A model generated the notes under the pieces. It ran no database searches. It was not told the DNA's origin and was given only the letters and a program-made list of their open reading frames with translations. The position numbers and the translations under genes were made by a program. A DNA stretch of 64,000 nt from positions 1 to 64,000 of the forward strand of contig JAJDAJ010000064.1 in NCBI GenBank assembly GCA_029261925.1, read 5' to 3'. This stretch comes from Deltaproteobacteria bacterium (GTDB lineage Bacteria; Myxococcota_A; UBA9160; SZUA-336). Positions 43,981-52,204 of the stretch are shown here, in pieces. Numbering within the stretch: position 1 is the first letter of the stretch; each line of letters starts with the position of its first letter.

Positions 43981-44031
43981 GGCGATCTCTCCTCTCGAGA
44001 AGGAGGATTGCCGCACGCCGTGCGCGCGTCT

Positions 44032-44045
44032 GTGAATCCGTTCAC
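44032..44045 (-). promoter_or_regulatory. AT-rich dyad GTGAACGGATTCAC upstream of the secreted-protein gene
   Basis: GTGAA-N4-TTCAC, read on the minus strand as GTGAACGGATTCAC. It ends 51 nt before the start of the 43980 gene and overlaps the stop codon of the TetR gene. The same dyad with one base changed occurs at 63337-63350. Confidence 0.4.
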
Positions 44046-44638
44046 CGGCCCTCGATCGCCGTGCCCAGCAGATCGGCGAGCTGCTCCATGCGCACGCGCA
44101 GCGGGTAGTCGGGGCGTGCCGCGGCCGCCCGGCGGGCCGCCTCGATCCCGGCGGCGGCGACCCCGGCCACGAACTCGACGTCGACCGCGCGGCCCACGTC
44201 GCCGCGCTCGATCCCGTCCTCGAGCAGTGCCACGAGGGCCTGCTCGAGATCCGGCTCGCCCCGCGCCGGTGGATCCGCCAGGAGCTGCGTCGTGACCTGC
44301 TGCGGCGGGACCCGCCCGGGCAGGTCGGCGCCGGGCGCGCCGATCTCGCGACACAGCTCGGACAGGCGTGCCCGCGTGGTGCCGGGCCGCTTGCGGGCCC
44401 GCTCGACCCGCTCGATCAGGGCCCGGGTCTGCTCGTGCGCGAGCTCGGCCAGCAGCTCGGCGCGGCTGCCGCAGTGGTTGTAGAAGGTCTTCTCGGCCAC
44501 GTCTGCGGCGCGGGCGATCTCCGCGACCGTCACCTCGCTGCCGCGCTCCGCGAGGAGTTCGCGGGCGGTCGCGAGGATGCGGGTCCGCAGCTCTCGCTTG
44601 TGGCGCTGGCGGCGACCTTCGGGGCGGCCCTGCGGCAT
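44042..44638 (-). CDS. TetR-family transcriptional regulator
   Basis: A 198-residue TetR protein. A basic N-terminal tail (GRPEGRRQRHKREL) precedes the helix-turn-helix: ILATARELLAERGSEVTVAEIARAADVAEKTFYNHCGSRAELLAEL. The C-terminal ligand domain is helical and variable, so the effector is unknown. Upstream, TAGAGT sits 6 nt before the ATG, and an imperfect dyad TACAG-N4-CAGTA lies just before it, fitting autorepression. The gene follows the BKACE enzyme on the same strand, suggesting it controls the 44682-47252 catabolic genes or itself. Confidence 0.88.
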   Translation of the reverse strand: MPQGRPEGRRQRHKRELRTRILATARELLAERGSEVTVAEIARAADVAEKTFYNHCGSRAELLAELAHEQTRALIERVERARKRPGTTRARLSELCREIGAPGADLPGRVPPQQVTTQLLADPPARGEPDLEQALVALLEDGIERGDVGRAVDVEFVAGVAAAGIEAARRAAAARPDYPLRVRMEQLADLLGTAIEGR

Positions 44639-44644
44639 CCCGGA

Positions 44645-44665
44645 ACTCTAGTACAGCAATCAGTA
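44645..44665 (-). promoter_or_regulatory. TetR autoregulatory promoter/operator
   Basis: On the minus strand TAGAGT (44645-44650) is exactly 6 nt before the ATG at 44638. An imperfect dyad, TACAG-N4-CAGTA on the plus strand (44652-44665), lies directly upstream in an unusually AT-rich stretch (44647-44675). It is the obvious candidate operator for the TetR protein. Confidence 0.45.
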
Positions 44666-44681
44666 AATATACAGGCCGCTG

Positions 44682-45590
44682 TCAGGAAACCCCGGGTCCG
44701 CGAGGCAAGCCGAGCAGGGTGGCCGCCTCGGCCTGCGTCGCAGGCCGCCGGCCGACCTCGGCGCACAGGGCGAGGGCCTCCTCGAGCAGCTCGAGGTTGC
44801 CGGGCCTGCGCGATCCGGCGTGGTCCTCGAGGCCCACGCGCAGGTGTCCGCCCCGCTCGAGGGCGAGGCGAGCCATCCCGGACCCCACCACGTCGCCACC
44901 GAGCACTGCCACGGCCCAGGGCAGCTCGCTGCCCTCGAGCATGGCCAGGTAGGCCTCGAGGCTCGGGGCGGTCGGGGGCAGACCGAAGCTCAGACCGGCG
45001 CCGAAGTACAGCTTCAGGAAAGCTCCGGCGGGCATGCGCCCGGCGCGCTCCCATCCGAGCGCCGCGCGCAGGAATCCGGGCTCGAAGATCGCCATGCTGG
45101 GTCCCAACCCGAGGCGCTCGCACTGCTCGAACTTCCAGCGGATCGCCTCGGGCGAATTATCGTACAGGAAGCTGAACGCAGAGAAGGGCAGGCCGTCGGG
45201 GCCGGGGGAGCCCAGGTTCACCGATCCGGGGTCCACGTAGGCCACCCGCAGCACGCCCTTCTCGGCGAGCACGAAGTGGTGGCCCCAGCGCTGCTCGATG
45301 TCGCCGTCCCAGTTCGCGGTCGGGTAGAGGAGCGCGCCGGGATGGCGCTCGAGCACGCGCTCGTACACCGCCAGGCTGGCGGCGGCCATGCCCTCGGGGG
45401 TGGCGCCCCCCAGGCGACCGCCGCGGCCCAGGTCGTCGTGCTGGTGGATGATCTGCGCGCCGGCGTCCAGGCAGGCCACCGCGTCGGCGACCAGCTCGTC
45501 GACCGAGATCGGCACGTGCGGGTTGCGGTCCCGGGTGGTGCCGCCGTTGAGCGCGACCTCGATCAGGACCGGGTCGTCGACGCGCGCCAC
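44682..45590 (-). CDS. BKACE-family beta-keto acid cleavage enzyme (Kce-like)
   Basis: A 302-residue TIM-barrel protein of the DUF849/BKACE family. EVALNGGTTRDRNPHVP is the signature start, and IIHQHDDLGRGG holds metal ligands His49 and His51. VDPGSVNLG, SMAIFEPGFLRAA, LKLYFGAGLSFGLPP and AVAVLGGDVV form later strands, and LRVGLEDHA the C-terminal metal region. Family members use zinc to condense a beta-keto acid with acetyl-CoA, giving acetoacetate and a shorter acyl-CoA; 3-keto-5-aminohexanoate is the founding substrate. The substrate here is unknown. It starts 3 bp after the amidohydrolase stop in one operon. Confidence 0.88.
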   Translation of the reverse strand: MARVDDPVLIEVALNGGTTRDRNPHVPISVDELVADAVACLDAGAQIIHQHDDLGRGGRLGGATPEGMAAASLAVYERVLERHPGALLYPTANWDGDIEQRWGHHFVLAEKGVLRVAYVDPGSVNLGSPGPDGLPFSAFSFLYDNSPEAIRWKFEQCERLGLGPSMAIFEPGFLRAALGWERAGRMPAGAFLKLYFGAGLSFGLPPTAPSLEAYLAMLEGSELPWAVAVLGGDVVGSGMARLALERGGHLRVGLEDHAGSRRPGNLELLEEALALCAEVGRRPATQAEAATLLGLPRGPGVS

Positions 45591-45593
45591 GGC

Positions 45594-47252
45594 TCAGGCG
45601 ATCTCCGCGATGGTGCCCGGGCGCTGCTCGAGCTCGGGCGTCAGATCCCGCCCGTTCTCGCGGATCGGCACGCCGTTGACGAGCACGTGGGCCACGCCGG
45701 CCGGCGCGTCCGCGGTCAGCCGCTCGCTGTTCGCCGGGAAGTCGCGCACGCGCCGGATCGGCCCCGGCGCGACGCGGCTCGGGTCGATGACGGCGACGTC
45801 GGCGCAGGCGCCCACGCGCAGGTAGCCGCGATCGACCAGGCCCAGCAGGTCGGCAACCTCGCCACTGAGCTTCCGCACCGCCTGCTCGATCGGCATGGTG
45901 CCGCGCTCGCGCACGCGCGAGCCGAGCAGGTCGGTCGCCTGCGGCGCGTCGCAGAGCTGGCCGACGTGGGCGCCCGCATCGGACAGGCCCAGCACCACGT
46001 GCTCGCGCGTCAGCAGCCAGTCGACCTCCTCGGTGTCGTCGTTGGCCACGTAGACGCGGAAGCGCGTCTTCAGGTCCTCCTGCAGCGAGAGCTCGCACAT
46101 CAGGTCGAGCGGCGCCACGCCGCGCTCCGCGGCCACGTCGGCCACGCGCCGGCCGATCAGCTCCGGGAAGCGATCGGTCTCGGAGATCTCGATGACGTCC
46201 CAGCGCGGCCGCATGCTCGCCTTGTCGAGGTCCTCGGTCGCGCGCCGGCGCCACTCGGGGTCGGCGTAGGCAGCGCGGCGCGTGATCTCGGGCTCGCTCA
46301 TCAGCGCCGCGAACATCGAGCCCACGTTGAGCACGAACGGATCGCCCATGGTGATCTGCAGCGAGAGCGGCCGCGGGCTCACCTGCGGCCAGACCTGCGC
46401 GCCGCTGGCCCAGCCGCGCTCGTTGACCTCGACCAGGCCGCGGTGGCGCTGGCCCGGGAAGGTGAGCAGCGCGCCGTAGGTGAAGGGCCGGCCCACGCGG
46501 GGCTGGAGCTCGTACAGGTCGGGAATCGAGACCAGCTCGCCCGGCGCCACGTGCACGATCCCGCGGCCCGCGGCGCCCACGGCCTGGGCCAGGGCCTCGA
46601 ACTCGCGCAGCTCGCACAGGCGGCTCGGGATCGGCTTGCCGTCCACGCCCAGGTGCGTCGGCGCGAAGCTGGTGGCGAAGCCGACGCTGCCGGCCTCGAC
46701 CGCCTCGCGCACCAGGCGCGCCATGTGCTCGATCTCGTCGTTGGTCGCGGCCCGCTCGTAGGCATCGTCGCCCATGGCGAAGAGGCGCACGGCCGTGTGC
46801 CCGATGTAGGCGTTGTAGTTCAGGTACGTGCCCCGGCGCCGGATCGACCCCAGGTACTCCGGGAAGCTCTCGAAGTCCCAGGGAATGCCCGCGTGGAGCG
46901 CGGCGACGTCCATGTCCTCGACGTTCTCGAGCGTGCGCGCGATCACGTCGCGGTGCTCGGGCCGGGTGGGCGCGATCGAGAAGCCGCAGTTGCCGCCCAC
47001 CACCGTGGTCACGCCGTGGTAGCACGAGGGCGAGAGCGCCGGATCCCAGAAGACCTGGGCGTCGTAGTGCGTGTGCAGGTCGATGAAGCCGGGGGTGACC
47101 ACGTGACCGTCGGCCTCGAGCACCCGGTCGCCGCTGAGCCCCTCGCCGATCTCGCGGATCCGCCCGCCCGCGATGGCCACGTCGGCCCGCCGGCCGGGCG
47201 CGCCCGTGCCATCGATGACCGTTCCGCCGCGAATGACGATGTCTGGTGCCAT
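45594..47252 (-). CDS. N-acyl-D-amino-acid deacylase-type amidohydrolase
   Basis: A 552-residue amidohydrolase of the D-aminoacylase/DAN branch. IVIRGGTVIDGTGAPGRRADVAIAGGRIREIG is the N-terminal small domain, and TPGFIDLHTHYDAQVFWDP gives the HTH metal motif. GNCGFSIAPTRPEHRD and LGLSDAGAHVGQLCDA (catalytic Asp) follow, and the metal-side C-terminal strand ends with DVAVIDPSRVAPG. These enzymes hydrolyse N-acyl D-amino acids or related amides. The ATG at 47252 has a GGAGG Shine-Dalgarno sequence. The BKACE gene starts 3 nt downstream, so amide hydrolysis could feed a keto acid to it. Confidence 0.87.
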   Translation of the reverse strand: MAPDIVIRGGTVIDGTGAPGRRADVAIAGGRIREIGEGLSGDRVLEADGHVVTPGFIDLHTHYDAQVFWDPALSPSCYHGVTTVVGGNCGFSIAPTRPEHRDVIARTLENVEDMDVAALHAGIPWDFESFPEYLGSIRRRGTYLNYNAYIGHTAVRLFAMGDDAYERAATNDEIEHMARLVREAVEAGSVGFATSFAPTHLGVDGKPIPSRLCELREFEALAQAVGAAGRGIVHVAPGELVSIPDLYELQPRVGRPFTYGALLTFPGQRHRGLVEVNERGWASGAQVWPQVSPRPLSLQITMGDPFVLNVGSMFAALMSEPEITRRAAYADPEWRRRATEDLDKASMRPRWDVIEISETDRFPELIGRRVADVAAERGVAPLDLMCELSLQEDLKTRFRVYVANDDTEEVDWLLTREHVVLGLSDAGAHVGQLCDAPQATDLLGSRVRERGTMPIEQAVRKLSGEVADLLGLVDRGYLRVGACADVAVIDPSRVAPGPIRRVRDFPANSERLTADAPAGVAHVLVNGVPIRENGRDLTPELEQRPGTIAEIA

Positions 47253-47331
47253 GCGTACCTCCAGCTGGGGCCCATTGTCCTCTGCGGGACGGCCCCGGGC
47301 AAGCCCGGCCGGCTACAGCAACCCATCCAGA

Positions 47332-49134
47332 ATGGCCGATGGAGCCGGCGTGGTGGATCCTGCGACGCTCCGGGGCCGGCTGATCGAGTCCCTGCTCTCG
47401 CCCCAGCTGCGCGGCGCGGACCCCGTCACCCAGCGGCGCGCGCGGCTGATGCTCGGCTTCATCCTGATCGCGCTGCCGATCACGCTCGGCAACGTGCTCC
47501 TCGAGGCCTTCACGCTGCCGCCCGACGTGCTGCTCGACCGCGCGCCGAGCAGCGTCGCCGCCGTCACGGTGCTGGCCTCGCTCCTGGTGCTGCTCCGCTT
47601 CAGCGATCGCGTGCAGCTGGCCGGTCACATCGGTGCGACCCAGGCCTTCCTGGGCATCGGCGTGGTCTGCTACCGGATGGGGGGCATTCGCAATCCGGAG
47701 CTCGCCTGGATGTGCGTGGTGCCGCTGGTGGCACTGATCTTCACCGGGCGGCGCGCCGGAGAGATCTGGACCGCGATCACCATCGCCTTCCTGGCCGGGC
47801 TCTACGCCCTGGATGGCAGCGAGTGGGTGCCCGCTCCCCCGACCGAGACCCGCGAGGGGCTCTTCGTGCTCGTGAACACCAGCGTGCTGCTGGTGCTGCT
47901 GATCGCGCTGGTGCGCTACTACGACGTCGAGAGCGAGCGGATCCTGCGCTCCATGTCGAGCCTGCGCGACCAGGCGCAGGCGGCGAGCCGCGCCAAGAGC
48001 GAGTTCCTGGCGAACACCAGCCACGAGATCCGCACGCCCCTCACCGCCATCCTCGGCTACGCCGATCTCCTGCTCGAGGACCTCGACTCACCCGTCGACG
48101 TCGAGCGCCGCCGCGAGATGCTGCAGACCATCCGTCGCAACGGCGAGCACCTGGGGCGGGTTCTCAACGACGTGCTGGACCTGTCGCGCATCGAGGCCGG
48201 CCGTCTGCAGCTCGAGCGCATGGACGTCTCCCTCGCCGAGCTGCTCGGCGACGTGCACGACCTGATGCAGGTCCAGGCGAGCAGTCGCGGGCTGCGCCTC
48301 GAGCTGGATCTGGCGCCCGACCTGCCGGCGTTCGTCTCGACGGATCCGACGCGGCTGCGCCAGGTGCTGGTCAACCTGGTGGGCAACGCGGTTCGCTTCA
48401 CGGACAGCGGCGCGGTGACGATCGCGGCGGTCCGCGCCGTCGTCGAGGCTGAGCCGGGCCTCGAGATCGAGGTGCGCGACACCGGCATCGGCATGAGCGA
48501 GGAGCAGATCGGCCGCATCTTCGAGCCGTTCACGCAGGCCGACGCGACCACCACGCGGACTCGCGGCGGCACCGGCCTGGGCCTCGCGATCTGCGTGCGC
48601 CTGGTCGACCTGATGGGCGGCCAGCTCGCGGTCCGCAGCGCGCCCGGCCGGGGCAGCGCTTTCCGCGTGCGCCTGCCCGTGGGCCCGGTCTCGGGCGATG
48701 CACTGACGCGCGCGACGCCCCTGCCCGCCGGCGTCCGGGTCCGCCCCGAGCCCGGAACGCGCGTGCTGGTGGCCGAGGATGGGCCGGACAACCAGCGCCT
48801 GCTGCGCGCGATCCTCGAGCGCGCCGGCTGCGAGGTCGACGTGGCCGAGGACGGCGAGGTCGTGCTCGAGAAGGTCGCCGCTGCGGGGGGCGGCTACGAG
48901 GTGATCCTGATGGACATGCAGATGCCGCGCCGCGACGGCTACGAGGCCACGCGGGAGCTGCGCAGTCGCGGCTACAAGGGGCCGATCATCGCGCTGACCG
49001 CCCACGCCATGGGCGAGGAGCGGATCCGCTGCCTGCGCTCGGGCTGCGACGACTACATGAGCAAGCCGGTCGACCGCGCGCTTCTGCTCGAGATGATCGC
49101 CGGGCACTGCGCGAGCCCGTCCCGGCCAGACTGA
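47332..49134 (+). CDS. Hybrid sensor histidine kinase with receiver domain
   Basis: A 600-residue membrane sensor kinase. About 1-195 holds roughly five to six membrane segments. A coiled linker (about 198-228) leads to HisKA with SHEIRTP (phosphorylated His231). HATPase_c follows with NLVGNAVRFT, DTGIGM and GTGLGLAI. A C-terminal receiver domain (about 475-595) has phospho-acceptor Asp528 in ILMDMQMP. There is no periplasmic sensor domain, so the membrane part itself may sense. It is an orphan: no response regulator or Hpt gene is adjacent. The ATG at 47332 lacks a Shine-Dalgarno sequence; TACAGC 12 nt upstream is a weak box. Confidence 0.9.
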   Translation: MADGAGVVDPATLRGRLIESLLSPQLRGADPVTQRRARLMLGFILIALPITLGNVLLEAFTLPPDVLLDRAPSSVAAVTVLASLLVLLRFSDRVQLAGHIGATQAFLGIGVVCYRMGGIRNPELAWMCVVPLVALIFTGRRAGEIWTAITIAFLAGLYALDGSEWVPAPPTETREGLFVLVNTSVLLVLLIALVRYYDVESERILRSMSSLRDQAQAASRAKSEFLANTSHEIRTPLTAILGYADLLLEDLDSPVDVERRREMLQTIRRNGEHLGRVLNDVLDLSRIEAGRLQLERMDVSLAELLGDVHDLMQVQASSRGLRLELDLAPDLPAFVSTDPTRLRQVLVNLVGNAVRFTDSGAVTIAAVRAVVEAEPGLEIEVRDTGIGMSEEQIGRIFEPFTQADATTTRTRGGTGLGLAICVRLVDLMGGQLAVRSAPGRGSAFRVRLPVGPVSGDALTRATPLPAGVRVRPEPGTRVLVAEDGPDNQRLLRAILERAGCEVDVAEDGEVVLEKVAAAGGGYEVILMDMQMPRRDGYEATRELRSRGYKGPIIALTAHAMGEERIRCLRSGCDDYMSKPVDRALLLEMIAGHCASPSRPD

Positions 49135-49136
49135 AG

Positions 49137-49151
49137 GGCGTTTGCAACGCC
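49137..49151. terminator. Hairpin directly after the histidine kinase stop
   Basis: GGCGTT-tgc-AACGCC is a perfect 6-bp stem with a 3-nt loop, 2 bp after the kinase TGA. There is no T-tract. It is a candidate transcript end or a leader structure of the P450 gene. Confidence 0.35.
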
Positions 49152-49155
49152 GGAC

Positions 49156-49180
49156 CCACCGGAACAGAATGTACCGGTGG
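49156..49180 (+). promoter_or_regulatory. Dyad CCACCGG-N11-CCGGTGG covering the P450 start codon, with a CAGAAT box
   Basis: Perfect 7-bp arms flank 11 bp, and the 3' arm contains the GTG start (49177-49179). CAGAAT (49165-49170), a TA-led-like box 6 nt before the start, sits inside the loop. A dimeric regulator bound here would cover the promoter and start, or an RNA stem would hide the start codon. Confidence 0.4.
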
Positions 49181-50355
49181 AGCCCCTGGACTACTCCGAT
49201 CCCGTCGCGGCCGACGCCGATCCCTACGCCTCGTGGGCGCGCGGCCGGCGCGATGCGCCGGTCATGACCGGGGAGGTCTTCGGCAGGAAGGGCTACACGG
49301 TGCATCGCTTCGCCGACGTCGAGTCGGCGCTGAAGGACAGCGAGACCTTCTCCTCGGGCATCAACCAGGCCACGATGGGCCCGTACATGGGCACGCTGAT
49401 CCTGGGCATGGACGGCCAGGAGCACACCCGCTACCGGAACCTGGTCTCCCACGCGTTCCGGCCCTCGGCGATGGAGCGCTGGGAGCGGGAGCTGATCGAG
49501 CCGGTGATCGGCGAGCTGCTCGACGCGATCGCGCCGCAGGGCCGCGCGGACCTGGTGGCCGACATCACGCGCCGCTACCCGATGCGCGTGATCGCCGGGC
49601 TGATCGGTGTGCCGCTGGCCGACCAGGAGCAGTTCATGGTCTGGGCCGAGCAGATCAATCTCGGCCCCACCGATCCCGAGCGCGGTCTGGCCGCGTCGCG
49701 TGCCATGCGCGACTACCTCACCCCGATCGTCGAGGACCGGCGTCGCACGCACCGGGGCGACCTGATCAGCGACATCGCCCACGCCGAGATGGATGGCGAG
49801 CGGCTCGACGACGAGCACATCTACGGCTTCCTCCGCCTGCTCCTGCCCGCGGGCGCCGAGACCACGTTCCGCGTCATGGGGAATATCCTGCTCGCGCTGC
49901 TCGTGCGCCCCGCGGTTCTCGAGCGGGTGCGCGCCGACGGCGAGCGCTGGATCCCCGAGGCGATCGAGGAGACGCTGCGCTGGGAGTCGTCGGTGACCAT
50001 GGTCAGCCGGGTCGCGGCCTGCGACACGCGCCTGGCGGGGGTCGACATCGAGGCCGGGGCGCCGGTCAGCCTGCTGGTCGGCTCGGCGAACCACGACGAG
50101 AGCGTGTTCGATCACTCCGAGGACTGGGACATCGACCGGCCGCACAAGAACCACCTGGCGTTCGGCTGGGGCCGCCACGTCTGCCTGGGCAAGCACCTGG
50201 CGCGGCGCGAGCTCGCGCTCGGAGTCGGAGCGATCCTGCGGCGTCTGCCCGGCCTGCGTCTCGATCCCGGGGCGCCGACGCCGCGCATCACGGGCATCGC
50301 CTTCCGCGGGCCCGAGGCGCTGCCGGTGGTCTTCGAGCCTCAGTCCCCGGTCTGA
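49177..50355 (+). CDS. Cytochrome P450
   Basis: A 392-residue soluble bacterial P450. The heme-binding loop is FGWGRHVCLGKHLAR with Cys336 as thiolate ligand; the I-helix motif is LLPAGAETTFR; and ETLRWES is the K-helix ExxR. DGQEHTRYRNLVSHAF is the C-helix heme contact. It needs separate ferredoxin and reductase, which are not in this window. It is a probable monooxygenase of a hydrophobic substrate. The GTG start overlaps the arm of a palindrome. The 3' end overlaps the convergent glycosylase gene by 16 bp. A second P450 is at 54414. Confidence 0.92.
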   Translation: MEPLDYSDPVAADADPYASWARGRRDAPVMTGEVFGRKGYTVHRFADVESALKDSETFSSGINQATMGPYMGTLILGMDGQEHTRYRNLVSHAFRPSAMERWERELIEPVIGELLDAIAPQGRADLVADITRRYPMRVIAGLIGVPLADQEQFMVWAEQINLGPTDPERGLAASRAMRDYLTPIVEDRRRTHRGDLISDIAHAEMDGERLDDEHIYGFLRLLLPAGAETTFRVMGNILLALLVRPAVLERVRADGERWIPEAIEETLRWESSVTMVSRVAACDTRLAGVDIEAGAPVSLLVGSANHDESVFDHSEDWDIDRPHKNHLAFGWGRHVCLGKHLARRELALGVGAILRRLPGLRLDPGAPTPRITGIAFRGPEALPVVFEPQSPV

Positions 50356-51293
50356 GCCGCGCGCAGCGCGGCGTAGGCGTAGACCAGCGCGTAGCTGCGC
50401 CAGGGGCGCCAGCGCAGGGCGAAGCGCCGCATCTCGGCCTCGCTCGCCGGCGTGCGCCGGCCCAGCAGGCCGCGCGCCAGGTGCTTGATCACGCCGAGGT
50501 CGCCGGCCGGGAACGCATCGGGGCGGCCGAGCCCGCGGATCAGCAGGGTGTCTGCCGTCCAGCGGCCGATGCCCTTGATCGCGACCAGGCGCTCGATCAC
50601 CGCGTCGTCGTCGAGCGCGCGCAGCTCGTCGTCGTCGAGCTCGCCGCCCGCGAACCCGCGTGCCAGGCGCACGAGGGTGCCGGCCTTGGCGGCCGACAGC
50701 CGGAAGCGGCGCAGGGCGGCCGGTGACTCGCGCGCGATCCGCGCCGCCGCGGGGAAGGCGTGCCAGGTGCGCCCGTCCAGGCGCGCGCGACGCCCGAACG
50801 CCTCGACCAGCTCGGCCCGGATCGAGTACGCGAAGGTCAGGTTCACCTGCTGCGCGAGCACCGTGGTGACCAGCGCCTCGAAGCAGTCGCCGTGGCCGGC
50901 AATCGCCAGCCCGCGCGACGCGCGGATCGCGGGCTCGAGCAGGGGATCCGAGCCGAGGGCGGCGTAGAAGCGGCGCAGCTCGTTGTGCGTGCCCAGCGCC
51001 CGGGACAGGAACTCCGTGGCGGCCTCGCGGGCGGCGCGGGTCCGGGCGCCGTGGCCGACCAGCTCGACGGAGAGCAGGGCCCGTGCCGGCGCCGCCGTCT
51101 GCCGCACCCGCACCAGCAGCGGGCGGCCGGCGTGCAGCAGCAGGCGTTCGTAGATCTCGCCGTCGAAGTGGTCCACGCGCTCCGGGAAGCGCGCGAAGCG
51201 CGCCGCCGTTCGCGCGAGCGAGTACGGCCGGCCGGGACGGAGCTCGAAGCGACTGCGTGGCGGAGCGGAGGGCAACGGACGGCCTGCTAGCAT
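50340..51293 (-). CDS. AlkA-like 3-methyladenine DNA glycosylase
   Basis: A 317-residue HhH-GPD glycosylase. About 1-110 is the AlkA N-terminal beta-domain (PYSLARTAARFARFPERVDHFDGE). CFEALVTTVLAQQVNLTFAYS leads into the helix-hairpin-helix VAIKGIGRWTADTLLIRGLGRPDAFPAGD, with catalytic Asp265 at its end. It removes alkylated purines from DNA. No Ada or other alkylation-response gene is next to it. It is divergent with the TesB gene (8 bp between starts), and its 3' end overlaps the P450 by 16 bp. Confidence 0.9.
   Translation of the reverse strand: MLAGRPLPSAPPRSRFELRPGRPYSLARTAARFARFPERVDHFDGEIYERLLLHAGRPLLVRVRQTAAPARALLSVELVGHGARTRAAREAATEFLSRALGTHNELRRFYAALGSDPLLEPAIRASRGLAIAGHGDCFEALVTTVLAQQVNLTFAYSIRAELVEAFGRRARLDGRTWHAFPAAARIARESPAALRRFRLSAAKAGTLVRLARGFAGGELDDDELRALDDDAVIERLVAIKGIGRWTADTLLIRGLGRPDAFPAGDLGVIKHLARGLLGRRTPASEAEMRRFALRWRPWRSYALVYAYAALRAAQTGD
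51288..51293 (+). promoter_or_regulatory. TA-led -10 box for the TesB gene
   Basis: TAGCAT ends 8 nt before the GTG at 51302. It overlaps the ATG start codon of the divergent glycosylase gene (CAT at 51291-51293), so the two genes share nearly all control sequence. Confidence 0.35.
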
Positions 51294-51301
51294 ACGCGCC
51301 C

Positions 51302-52153
51302 GTGAGCGAGCTGCTGCGAGAGCTGGTCGAGGTACTCGACCTCGAGCGCGTCGGTGACGACGTGTGGCGCGGAGCCAGCGAGCGCGACCGCCACGGCCGG
51401 GTGTACGGCGGCCAGGCGATCGCCCAGGCGCTGGTCGCGGCGCTGCGCTCCACCGACGGCTGGCCGGCGCACTCCCTGCACGCCTACTTCCTGCGCCCCG
51501 GAGACCCGCACGAGCCCATCGAGTACCGCGTCGAGCGCGTCCGCGACGGCCGCTCGTTCGCCAGCCGCCGCATCGTCGCGCTCCAGCGCGACCTGCCGAT
51601 CCTGCACATGCTCGCGTCGCTGCAGCCGCCCGAGCCCGGCCCGGAGCACGGGCTGCCCATGCCCGACGTGCCCGACCCCGACACGCTGCCCGGGCCCGAG
51701 GAGCTGGCGCGCGAGCACCTGCGCCATGCGCCCGAGCGCATGCGCGGCTGGGTCGCGATGCCGCGGGCGATCGAGGTGCGCTACACCGCGGTGCCCGTGA
51801 GTCTCGGCGGCCACGGCGAGGGCCGCAACGCCATGTGGATGCGCGCGCCGGAGCGCGTCGGAGACGCGCCCTGGCTGCACCAGGCGCTGCTTGCCTACGT
51901 CAGCGACCTCAGCTTCAACGACAACGCGGCGCGGCCCCACGTGCGGCCCGGCGAGCTCGGGCTGCAGATGGCGAGCGTCGATCACGCCCTGTGGCTGCAC
52001 CGGCCGGTGCGCGCCGACGACTGGTTGCTCTTCGCGCAGCACAGCCCGCATGCGGCGGGCGCGCGCGGCTTCGTGCGCGGGGAGATCTTCACGCGCGCCG
52101 GCGAGCACGTGGCCAGCGCCGCGCAGGAGTGCCTGCTGCGCCCGACGGGCTGA
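51302..52153 (+). CDS. tesB: Acyl-CoA thioesterase II (TesB-like)
   Basis: A 283-residue double-hotdog thioesterase. The first half shows GRVYGGQAIAQALVAALRS and SLHAYFLRPGDPHEPIEYRVERVRDGRSFASRRIVA. The second half has FNDNAARPH, VDHALWLHRPVRADDWLLF (the catalytic Asp position) and AGARGFVRGEIFTRAGEHVASAAQECLLRP with the conserved Gln. The length and both halves match TesB, which hydrolyses medium- and long-chain acyl-CoA. The GTG start lies 8 nt after TAGCAT. It may recycle CoA during breakdown by the surrounding enzymes. Confidence 0.9.
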   Translation: MSELLRELVEVLDLERVGDDVWRGASERDRHGRVYGGQAIAQALVAALRSTDGWPAHSLHAYFLRPGDPHEPIEYRVERVRDGRSFASRRIVALQRDLPILHMLASLQPPEPGPEHGLPMPDVPDPDTLPGPEELAREHLRHAPERMRGWVAMPRAIEVRYTAVPVSLGGHGEGRNAMWMRAPERVGDAPWLHQALLAYVSDLSFNDNAARPHVRPGELGLQMASVDHALWLHRPVRADDWLLFAQHSPHAAGARGFVRGEIFTRAGEHVASAAQECLLRPTG

Positions 52154-52190
52154 GGGGCCCGACCCGGGAGATCGTCCCGGGGCGCTCGGC

Positions 52191-52196
52191 TATGAT
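52191..52196 (+). promoter_or_regulatory. TA-led -10 box for the FAD dehydrogenase gene
   Basis: TATGAT ends 8 nt before the ATG at 52205 and is a near-consensus -10 box. There is no Shine-Dalgarno sequence between it and the start. Confidence 0.45.
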
Positions 52197-52204
52197 CGCC
52201 GCCG

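Noticed and set aside
44820..48452. Plus-strand frame of about 1200 codons over the BKACE and amidohydrolase genes.
   Set aside because: It is antisense to two well-supported genes on the minus strand and lacks domain signatures.
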